Source: Saccoglossus kowalevskii (Eukaryota; Hemichordata; Enteropneusta; Harrimaniidae). Taken from it: 42,198 bases of DNA. The translations under genes were made by a program, and so were the position numbers. Positions 35,801-42,198 of this stretch are shown in pieces. The notes under the pieces were generated by a model. It worked only from the letters and a program-made list of their open reading frames with translations, was not told the DNA's origin and searched no databases. The first letter of the stretch is position 1. Every line of letters starts with the position of its first letter. The stretch is taken from positions 284,963-327,160 of the forward strand of contig NW_003138323.1 in NCBI RefSeq assembly GCF_000003605.2, read 5' to 3'.

Positions 35801-38045
35801 CCACCAAGTGGGGGGAGATAGGATTCTCCCTACTGGGGGTGTAGAGTTTTCAAAAAATCTGAGTTAAAATGGAGCATTCCATGGCTTTCTTGGGGCCAAA
35901 ATTACTATCAGACAGGTCACAGTTGAAAACTGTGGCCACATGTGATCCCTGGTCAATCAGAATTTTATGGTTGCCAGAGGATCTGCTCCCTAGGGTAAAG
36001 GGGCGCATGGCCATGGCATGAGGGCACTGCGCCCCTGTTCCCTTGTTTAAAAAAATCCCTGACAGTGTGTGAACCAGGCTATAGCTATCATAATTGACTG
36101 GATTAGAAGCCATACATGTATCCTATCAAGCACCCATCCTCTACTTTAACACAATTTCTTTCTTCCCTTTATTTCGTTATTTATCTGACTAGTCATGATA
36201 CATTGGTCCCTTTTTGTCGGACTTGTCTTTTTTTAACGTTTTACTATTCCTACATTATACTCAGCCATTACTCTACCAATAATAGTGTAATATATATTTC
36301 TGGACTTTTGTGTTAGTTGGCCCTTGATTAGTCGCTGCCCTCAATAAGTCATGATTTTTGCTTGCATCCCAACACCAGTGACTTAGCTAAGGGCCACTGT
36401 AATATGCTAATGTCACGTGAATTTTCTGAGATTGTGCTCGGCTAAGAGCCCACTCCTTTAAAATCATGATTTTACAAGTGGAGGTCACAGATCCCACTAA
36501 CGTGGTTGAGTATGATATTATAAGGCTAAATGAAAGCAACATGTAGAAATATAAATAATAAACTTTAATACAAGATTATTAAAAAGAGTGGGTTTATCTA
36601 ACTCTCGGATTATTACGATTGCAGAGGCGTAAGCCAGGCACCCTAAAGGAAAAGCAAGCTCATAGTTAAATATAGGCCTACGTACTCACCTCATCAACAA
36701 AATCTGTTAGATAATGACTGATTATTAACGTAAATAATTTAGTTAGTATGGTAATACAAGATGAGATGGGATGAGAAGTTTGTGAATTTAATTTGACACA
36801 CAACCACAAATAATCTATCTGGTCGGCAAAGTATTAATACACGGCGTTGATTGGTGAAGAATACCCTATCATAAATCTGATATGAATTGATACAAGAACA
36901 AGTTTGACAGCTGACTCTATGCAAATACTTTCACCTGATCTTATATGTAAACTCATGTGACTTTCTGTATTACTTTCAGTGACATTCGGTTTTATGTCTA
37001 CCTGCACGATGTGGTTGTTTATCAATTTTCCGAAAATGCTTGAGATGATGAGTGGAATTAAATATTTCAGTTCATCATGTTTTAATTAATAATTACTAAG
37101 CTGGTACCTAACAACTTATTTCTACACAAAAAAAGGATAATTTGACTACATACACAACTTAGTGAAATGTATTACAATCATCAAAGTGAATAAATGTTAC
37201 CACGAGTGTCTTTAGATATATTGGACTAACACAATACTTATCGATTTTACTTTCGACGTTTAATACCTTCTGACTCGGTGGCCATACTGCTTCAAGCCCG
37301 CCTGCAGGATGCAATGTTCACTCAAAGGTGTATTGTGTGTTGTAATATAACACACATGAAGTCAGACAGCGATTTGCATGAACTGCAAAAGTGTAATAAT
37401 ATAATTTTATATTCATAATAAATAAAAATGTGGCATTTACAAACACTTACCCACTGCAGGAGCATCGTAGGAATCTCCGAGTAGGATCTCTGGAGCGGAA
37501 TAGGCTAAGCTTCCACAAGACGTTTCGAGTTTTTCGCCGGGTAAGAATAGATTGCTAAAGCCAAAGTCTGTCAGTTTAACAACTTTTTGTTTTTCAAAAA
37601 AAATAACGTTCTCGGGCTTCAGATCGCGATGCACAACATGTAATTTGTGGCAGTACGATATGGCCCGAACAATTTGACGAAAATAAGTCCTTGCTGTGTC
37701 CTCGTCTAGTCCACATTCATGCCTCATAATGTAGTCGTACATGTCACCTCCATCGCCAAGCTCCAGTATTAAATACAGTTTTGTATGTGTTTCTATAACT
37801 TCGTAGAGACGTACAACATTCGGGTGTTGGACTAGTTTCATGCAACGTACTTCCTGGAAGAGATGAGCTTGGGATACTTCATCTAGTTTGGTTTTATCGA
37901 TGACTTTGACAGCTACCTTTTCGCCGCTGAAGACGTGCCGAGCTAGTTTGACGATCGCAAAGTGACCCCTTCCTAGAGTTTCCTCGAGATCGTAGTTACC
38001 GGCGATTTTGCCATCGAACGAGCTCCTGTGGCCTAGATCGTTCAT
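17644..38045 (-). CDS. SNRK: SNRK, SNF-related serine/threonine kinase; first three coding exons, C-terminal tail missing
   Basis: SNRK is an AMPK-related Ser/Thr kinase activated by LKB1 and linked to metabolic control. Seen: join complement(37451..38045, 19429..19570, 17644..17850), about 314 codons, all phases matching. The N-terminal kinase has a Gly-rich loop GRGHFA (25-30), VAIK-type lysine K47 (AVKV), helix-C E65, HRDLKPEN (139-146, catalytic D141), DFGFS (160-164), activation-loop T175 in [14 protein letters not shown] (the LKB1 target position), then DVWSLGV, and RR of subdomain XI. A UBA-like segment follows ([20 protein letters not shown]). All catalytic residues are intact. The start is supported by an in-frame TAG at 38072-38070. 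Vertebrate SNRK is about 765 residues; the remaining ~450 are absent here. The family is certain. Confidence 0.96.
18016..18173. repeat. 79-bp tandem duplication, diverged
   Basis: CATCTGTCTCTTTGTGC at 18016 and CATCAGTCTTTTCGTGC at 18095 start two units that share GACCTTTACA/CACCTTTACA and CTTCTAGCA-AGGGGA. It lies in SNRK intron 2. Nothing else recognisable is in 17851-19428 beyond a (GAAT)4 run near 18995. Confidence 0.8.
19429..19570 (-). CDS. SNRK: SNRK coding exon 2 (kinase C-lobe)
   Basis: 142 nt: AT completing Asp, 46 codons, then AA. The acceptor is TATTCCAG|AT and the donor AA|GTAAGT. It encodes [18 protein letters not shown] and [16 protein letters not shown], the latter almost identical to vertebrate SNRK and diagnostic for it. 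Confidence 0.95.
20953..20960. promoter_or_regulatory. CRE-like palindrome TGACGTCA inside SNRK intron 1
   Basis: A perfect 8-bp cAMP-response element consensus. Isolated, so it may be a chance match; the same octamer occurs upstream of SNRK at 38355. Confidence 0.3.
22262..22273. repeat. Poly-C run
   Basis: Twelve consecutive C, which stands out in AT-rich surroundings. Prone to sequencing length error. Confidence 0.9.
22383..22540. repeat. Dispersed repeat, partner of 5222-5370
   Basis: The same ordered blocks as the copy in the ERLIN intron: TAGAAGCGCA, ACATTTGTTGTAT, CTATAGAAACAC, TCTGTAAATT and AGAGCAAATA. Same orientation, moderately diverged. Confidence 0.6.
22703..22865. mobile_element. 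TTAA-bounded MITE, family c
   Basis: TTAA occurs at 22703-22706 and 22862-22865. The left terminus is AGGGGAACCG. The right terminus, reverse-complemented, is AGGGGCACCTT. The element is 155 bp. A second left end of this family is at 10385. An open frame inside (22726-22917) crosses the right end and is not a gene. Confidence 0.65.
23965..24420. repeat. Three scattered copies of a CGGCAC(G/A)TGCC palindromic motif
   Basis: CTCGGCACGTGCCAAA (about 23968), CATGTGCCGAGT (about 24304, opposite orientation) and CTCGGCACATGCCAA (about 24405). The core is E-box-like (CACGTG/CACATG). They may be arms of a decayed element. The function is unknown. Confidence 0.45.
24596..24785 (-). repeat. Degenerate short tandem repeat containing Pol III box-B-like matches
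   Basis: On the plus strand, (C)CCAGGTAGGATTTGAA-type units of about 15-20 bp recur roughly ten times. Read on the minus strand, several copies contain GGGTTCAAATC (24608, 24644) or GGTTCAAATCC (about 24690), fitting the box B consensus GWTCRANNC. No cloverleaf can be drawn around them, so they are not called tRNAs. The minus-strand open frame 24539-24808 simply follows the repeat. Confidence 0.6.
25640..26080. mobile_element. Dispersed element interrupted by a MITE (filled site)
   Basis: Its left part (to 25708) and right part (from 25940) match 14571-14790. The intervening 25709-25935 is the family a MITE. This is nested insertion with an internal empty-site control. Confidence 0.75.
25705..25939. 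mobile_element. Family a MITE (copy 3), inserted in another repeat
   Basis: The left edge is CCAA (25705-25708) then CTTTTTCACCCCCAG. The right edge is ACTGG then TTAA (25936-25939). Interior blocks (ACAGACAAAATTTTAATC, ATTTTTGTCCCAATCTTC, GTGCAGACTATAAACAGG) match copies 1 and 2. The right inverted repeat is largely lost. CCAA against TTAA at the two edges suggests a decayed 4-bp duplication. Confidence 0.75.
27845..28162. mobile_element. hAT-like non-autonomous element
   Basis: The left end is CAGGGATCAAAATACC. The right end, reverse-complemented, is CAGGGATTGAAATGG. CAGGG termini are typical of hAT elements. Flanks both contain CCTAT (left ...CCCTAT, right CCTATC...), a partial hint of target duplication. 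Two internal direct subrepeats (about 27895-27955 and 28090-28150) share AGTGCA-GTAAA and CATGCA. No transposase. Confidence 0.55.
29642..30592. repeat. Large direct repeat, copy 2 (partner 16470-17630)
   Basis: Same orientation as copy 1, 13.2 kb away, and missing about 225 bp present there. The 5' and 3' limits are where similarity to copy 1 fades (TTGGCGCC... at left, ...GGTAAAGAT at right). Both copies lie in SNRK introns. Confidence 0.85.
31120..31233. mobile_element. TTAA MITE, family b (copy 2, right end truncated)
   Basis: TTAA (31120-31123) then AGCGAAGGGATCGTCACCTG. Near the right the inverse CAGGTGACAAATCCC occurs at about 31219-31233, but the terminal CGCTTTAA is gone. The interior (AGGAATTAATTCC, AGTGCAAAGG) matches 4713-4866. 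Confidence 0.65.
32571..33155. repeat. 40-bp minisatellite, about 14-15 copies
   Basis: CCAACATTGT-type starts fall at 32591, 32631, 32671, 32711, 32751 and 32791, an exact 40-bp period, with small indels farther right. The unit reads roughly CCAACATTGTTGGGAGCACA then TACCAGGCATGAAGCATGAG. Because 40 is 1 mod 3 and the minus-strand unit has no stop, all three minus frames stay open over hundreds of bases. The Cys/Met-rich open frames are therefore by-products. Confidence 0.95.
34798..35509. mobile_element. PIF/Harbinger-like non-autonomous element with gene-like interior
   Basis: The left end GGCCACACCGACTTAATTTT continues through GGATGACATCC. The right end is its inverse, matching at about 30 of 33. 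Flanks are TTA (34795-34797) and TTA (35510-35512), the 3-bp duplication expected of PIF/Harbinger. Inside, 35005-35090 is CpG-rich. An ATG at about 35014 opens a short frame, [21 protein letters not shown] then a stop. AATAAA lies at about 35345 before a T-rich run. No transposase frame is seen. Confidence 0.75.
35747..36061. mobile_element. hAT-like non-autonomous element
   Basis: The left end is CAGGGATTTTTCTAG. The right end, reverse-complemented, is CAGGGATTTTTTTAAAC. It is 315 bp. The flanking octamers (CCACAATG and ACAGTGTG) are not convincing duplicates. Inside, GGGGCGCA...TGCGCCCC (36000-36035) is a perfect 8-bp inverted repeat. The 87-codon minus frame over it is not recognisable. 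Confidence 0.65.
36319..36395. repeat. 77-bp inverted repeat (possible foldback element)
   Basis: The left arm GGCCCTTGATTAGTCGCTG pairs with the right arm whose reverse complement is GGCCCTTAGCTAAGTCACTG, about 16 of 20. No flanking duplication. It is followed by a perfect 14-bp palindrome AAAATCATGATTTT at 36460-36473. Confidence 0.6.
37451..38045 (-). CDS. SNRK: SNRK coding exon 1 (start and kinase N-lobe to activation loop)
   Basis: 595 nt, 198 codons from ATG at 38045 plus G of a split Asp. The donor is G|GTAAGT. It starts [28 protein letters not shown] is shared with vertebrate SNRK, while the first ten residues are not. It contains all ATP-binding and catalytic motifs through [17 protein letters not shown]. 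CpG dinucleotides are frequent compared with the flanking introns. Confidence 0.97.
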
Positions 38046-38400
38046 GCTGGAGTTGGGGTGCTGTGATTTCTATATCGCTGGCATGTATGTGGTAATCTAA
38101 TGTCCGTTTCCTACAAGGTTGGGCGGAAAATGAATGAAATACTTTCACATGAACTAACGCTAAAATTTCACAGTGATAATTTCTAGCAAGGACAACAGTG
38201 AGTACAAAAATACAATTCTACGCATACTGGCTGCGCAAGTACCGACTCAGCTATGCACCAATATAAAGTGTGTTTTGATTGGTCTAAAATTGCTCCATTC
38301 GATTAATCTAAAAATACTAGCCATTGTGCGATGTCGTTATGGGACGTATTACAATGACGTCAATGGACATGCTAAAATATTTGCATAAACATTCCGGCCT
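38046..38400 (-). promoter_or_regulatory. SNRK 5' UTR / candidate proximal promoter
   Basis: An in-frame TAG (38072-38070) closes the frame upstream of the ATG. An inverted CCAAT (ATTGG on plus, 38278-38282) and a perfect CRE TGACGTCA (38355-38362) lie about 230 and 310 bp upstream of the start codon. The transcription start is unknown, and a non-coding first exon could lie farther out. Confidence 0.4.
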
Positions 38401-38567
38401 GCAGTCTACCATACGTGCTGTCGTACGTCACACTATACTAAAATAGCAAAACGTTGCTATTCAAATTAAATTACGGATGTGAAAAATACATTATTACAGA
38501 AAAAACGGCGTGTCAGTAGAGTTAAATAGTTTCGACTTTTGATGCGGGCTCAACGTAGTGCTGTATA

Positions 38568-38630
38568 TCACACCTGCCTGAAAAAAAAACGCGGGTGTAC
38601 GTCTCCAGGCAAACCAGACAGGTGTAAACC
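38568..38630. repeat. Inverted repeat upstream of SNRK
   Basis: ACACCTGCCTG near 38569 and CAGACAGGTGT near 38616 are inverse copies with one mismatch, separated by a poly-A run and a GC-richer loop. Confidence 0.55.
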
Positions 38631-39351
38631 TCTGGCTGGTACATAGTATTACATAATGCTAACATATATCACTCACTGATAAACCGAAACGCATTCAGCA
38701 GGGAAAGCTTCGATTTTATTGTTATTTATGCTTTTTTTTCGAAGCACTCAGAACTCACACAGCGGTATCCCGGTTTTGCTTTTGGGATCGCACCATTGAA
38801 CGAGAGGGGAGGCGGGTCTTGGCTGATGGTCTTTTACTATGACCCCTCCAAAAAATGAGTCTATTAATAGCGTACTCAATAAACCAGCATTGAACAAATT
38901 AAATTAATTTTAATCTTTATTAACATCGTGTACTCCATGGAGTTTAGATTACTTACAATATAACAGTATAAACATATCAAAGCTAACTGTAAAAATTACA
39001 AGATTGAATAAACATATAAATACTGGATATAGAATTATATGTGACGTGGCATTTGTGAAGTTTGAACTTGATCGGTCCAGCACATTTATCGTACTCGTTA
39101 TTATACTACATTATTTGTAGTCGCACTCGTACATGATAAGTAAAAAGTGTAGTCCTTTCTTAACTATAGATGGCGCACTATTGTTTACCTTCAGCTGCAT
39201 TCAAGTTACAGTTTGAACAGGTTTTATTTAATTAATTCTTCACGCTTAGAAAATTATTGATTACAGATTAATTTAAGTAATTTTCTGTAGTAAAATTAGA
39301 CATGTCTGACTTAAAAGACCGTAACTTAGAAAATTGACTTAAATGTAATAT

Positions 39352-40273
39352 TTAAGGTAGAGATGCAGTTTACCTGCCAGGTATTTTAATTAGTTAATTA
39401 GGAAACCAAGATGACCTCCCTTGTCCACAAAACTATATATTTTCGGAAAGCTTATTGTATTAATTTTTAATTTTTTTTAGTATTCTTTTATGGACACTGT
39501 AGTTTGAAATATGCACAAAAATGTGTTTTTTTGTCAAAAGTGATTAAAAAAAAATTAGCTTCTAAACCATGTTTCTGTTTCCTGTCGAAATTGGTTTATG
39601 GGTACATCTGTTCACCATGAAGAAAGTGACGTCTTGAAAGCTGTCTACCAGTTGTCAATTTTGCAGGGCAGCAGCTCAAATTTCACTACTTCAAGTCTAT
39701 GCATAAATTAACACCCAGGCAAGTTGTCTGTACGATTGTTGTAACACTGTTCAACCAAAAATAATGCCCGACAGCGTTTTGAAGATCATTACATTGTCAA
39801 TCATTTGTGAACATTTCAAAACAAAAGGTCAAAGCGTCCAGGAGCTATTTTTTTGTTAAGTTCTGGGATGTGCACTAAAAAGAAGCTGAGATAATTGCTA
39901 ATTTGCATAACAATTCACTCAGTAAGAAGTTTGCTAATGCTCATAATTAAAATGGCTGTAACATTTCCAAATTTAAATGTATTATCGTTTTGTTAAAAGT
40001 TAAATATAGTGCATATTATGGAGATCCCGTCATTTCTTTTTTCACCATGTTTCTTTTTTTATTATTTATGTACAGCCTTGCTAAATCTTGCTAAGCATTC
40101 AAAAGAGATAATGTTTGCACCTGTTATCTATATTTTAAAATCGTTTTTTGAGTATGTTCTGCTATTCACAGTTCTACAAAATGTTAACAGGTCTGCAAAG
40201 ACTGTTTGGATAAAAAAAAAGCAAAAAAAAAAATTCACTCCCAAGTGCCCACAAACCTGCATCTCTACCTTAA
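39352..40273. mobile_element. TTAA-bounded 0.9-kb transposon, family d (Kolobok- or piggyBac-like)
   Basis: TTAA occurs at 39352-39355 and 40270-40273. The terminal GGTAGAGATGCAG (39356-39368) is perfectly inverted as CTGCATCTCTACC (40257-40269). Counting the flanks, 18 bases are perfectly inverted. The interior is AT-rich. The plus frame 40009-40335 runs across the right end and shows no transposase likeness, so the element is non-autonomous. Confidence 0.85.
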
Positions 40274-41570
40274 AGCATATTCAAATTGACAAAAACACTC
40301 TTGGATTGTTGGTGCAATGGTTTGCCCAGATATAATCAAAACCAAAACATTGGAAGTCCTTTGGCATAATTTTGACACAGAGGGCGATATACACAGTTGT
40401 CAATGTTATGTGCTCAATGAAAAAAGTATTATACTAAGCACAGTCCCTGACTGTGTACTAAGTTACCATGCAAATATACACTATTCTGAATTACTCTGCC
40501 CAGTAAAAACATTACTCGCGCACATATGTTCAGGAATTAACGCTCTCCTCGTTTCTAGCTATAATCAAATCCAAAAGTCATCCTAGCTATGACTCTGCCG
40601 CTTAATTGATCCCAATGTGTGTTTATGTATATACCGTGTGCGTAAGTGTGTGCGCGTGTATTCTGATGTGGCCTGCATGCACGTTTAGCTTATTTAATCC
40701 ATCTAAAAAACTTCATTCACCTTTTCATCCGCTTGATGATCACTTTCTTCCCTGGAATTGCAGTGTGATAACTGTATAATTTAGTTTGTTGTTTTGGTGA
40801 ATGGTGGTGTCCTTCGACGTTGTCATACAGTTAGTTATGTTCCTGTTTTCGATTATACACATCGCTTCACTCTGTCAGCAAAAGCGAAATGTGGAATTTC
40901 ATAAATACAATCAAGAAAAAAGAACACAGATAAACAAATACAAAAAGGCAGCGTTTAGTAATAGCGAAATTTATGCGAGATAAAAACGAAATATTCTATG
41001 TCCTCAGTGACTGGTGGCGGTCTGTCTCAAACTAATCTGACGGAGGCCCAAGGTATTTGCGTATCAATGCAAGTAGTTCTCAAGAAAAAGTCGAAGATAT
41101 AATTGTTGACGGACGAACGACAAATATAATACTACATTCCGTGAAAGTTCAGCTGTAATCCTATTTATACCTACCGATTTACGGGTATATATTTTAAATA
41201 CTAAGTATTTTATGAACTTATTTCTTCCTCGTAGACGTATTCGAGCTATTTAAAATAGTAGTAATGATTGAATGAGGAACTGAGAAGCCTGACCTATGAC
41301 AGTATTGTATACATATGTAGTACTCCTGACGCTTTAATAGTATAAGTGTATTCATATTTATATTTCAATGTCTGAACCGTTTATATACCCCAATTTTCAC
41401 ACCCATTGTGGAAAACCTAATATCGAAAATGTTAAGCCATAGAGATATCGCTTCATTCTCATATAATTAATATAATCAAAGAAAACAAAACAAGGATTTG
41501 GACGCTTGCTCGGCAACATATTTCTGGATAAGTGTGTGTAAAATAAACATATTCTCAGTTTTGCTGCACC
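40274..41570. other. Intergenic, little recognisable
   Basis: Only a short relative of the 14571 repeat tail (about 41065-41130: TTCTCAAGAAAAAGTCG, GACGGACGAACGAC) is recognised. The open frames at 40317-40586 and 40801-40983 have no family likeness. Confidence 0.5.
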
Positions 41571-41572
41571 CT

Positions 41573-42198
41573 TTTGTAACCCCAAATTGCTTACCTCTAA
41601 TTCCAAATTGCTTAACTCAGACCCCATATTGCTCACCTCAAACTCCAAATTGCTCACCTCTAACCCCAAATTGCTCACCTCTAGCCCTAAATTGCTCACC
41701 TCTAACTCAAAATTGCTCAACTCTAACCCCAAATTTCTCACCTCTAACTCAAAATTGCTTACCTCTAACCCCAAATTGCTCACCTCTAACTCAAAATTGC
41801 TCACCTCTAACTCAAAATTGCTCACCTCAAATTGCTCACCTCTAACTCAAAATTGCTCACTTCTAACCCAAAATTGCTCACCTCTAACTCAAAATTGCTC
41901 ACCTCTAACCCCAAATTGCTCACCTCTAACTCAAAATTACTCACCTCTAACCCCAAATTGCTCACCTCTAACTCAAAATTGCTCACCTCTAACTCTAAAT
42001 TGCTCACCTCTAACCCCAAATTGCTCACCTCTAACTCAAAATTGCTCACTTCTAACTCTAAATTGCTCACCTCTAACCCCAAATTGCTCACCTCTAACTC
42101 AAAATTGCTCACCTCTAGCTCCAAATTGCTCACCTCTAACTCAAAATTGCTCACCTCTAACTCAAAATTGCTCACCTCTAACACCAAATTGCTCACCT
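41573..42198. repeat. 21-bp minisatellite, about 29 copies, continues past window
   Basis: The unit is AATTGCTCACCTCTAACTCA-A with a CCCC/CTCA variant alternation. Being 21 bp, it reads as a 7-residue repeat on either strand: (F/L)ELEVSN/GLEVSNL on minus and PNCSPLT on plus. A 7-bp deletion near 41825 breaks the minus frame into 41822-42196 and 41397-41825. That break argues for a minisatellite rather than a coiled-coil gene, although an exon cannot be excluded because the array is cut by the edge. Confidence 0.93.

Larger units (their letters stand above)
19571..37450. other. 17.9-kb SNRK intron 1, repeat-filled
   Basis: Exons 1 and 2 join directly (Val-Asp-Val-Trp), so all of this is intron. 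Recognised contents are listed separately: MITEs at 22703, 25705 and 31120; dispersed repeats at 22383, 25640 and 29642; a B-box-like repeat at 24600; hAT-like elements at 27845 and 35747; a minisatellite at 32571; a PIF/Harbinger-like element at 34798; and a hairpin at 36319. Stretches 19571-22260, 22900-23950, 26080-27840, 28170-29640, 31240-32570, 33160-34790 and 36400-37450 show nothing recognisable beyond A/T tracts and short chance frames. Confidence 0.7.

Noticed and set aside
40009-40335. Transposase fragment in the 0.9-kb TTAA element
   Set aside because: No transposase motif visible; the frame crosses the element's right end.

Overview
The window is AT-rich nuclear DNA from an invertebrate metazoan. 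Spliced genes with GT-AG introns, dense transposon remnants, several minisatellites and one 50-base assembly gap (15632-15681) all point to this. The two recognised genes are conserved across animals and look like the single-copy invertebrate forms. A marine invertebrate is plausible, but the lineage cannot be fixed from the sequence. Both genes are on the minus strand. The evidence is direct: exon by exon, the translated residues, splice sites and codon phases join without error. || Region by region. 1-8986 carries nine consecutive coding exons of an ERLIN1/2 orthologue (SPFH/prohibitin-domain protein of the ER membrane). The last C-terminal exon(s) lie beyond base 1 and the first exon (signal anchor) was not found. 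One intron (1411-1506) uses a GC donor. 8987-17643 has no recognisable exon. It holds transposon remnants, a 0.85-kb satellite built on a 23-bp unit, and the gap. The ~450-residue C-terminal tail expected for SNRK and the first ERLIN exon should both lie here, so they are probably in unsequenced DNA at the gap. 17644-38045 carries the first three coding exons of SNRK (AMPK-related kinase): kinase lobe, kinase C-lobe, and kinase end plus UBA. They are separated by introns of 17,880 and 1,578 bp. The large intron is filled with mobile-element remnants and minisatellites. 38046-42198 is the SNRK upstream region (in-frame stop, CRE, CCAAT), then a 0.9-kb inverted-repeat transposon and a 21-bp minisatellite that runs off the right edge. 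|| The most interesting material outside the genes is the repeat fraction. At least five unrelated short inverted-repeat families are each bounded by TTAA, the target-site signature of piggyBac and Kolobok elements. There is also a PIF/Harbinger-like element with a CpG-rich, gene-like interior, two hAT-like elements, an element ending in a perfect-arm hairpin with ~140-bp internal repeats, a nested insertion with its empty-site counterpart in the same window, and a ~1-kb direct duplication within SNRK. No rRNA, convincing tRNA, CRISPR array or bacterial-type operon was seen. The two genes have no evident functional link; their adjacency is structural only.
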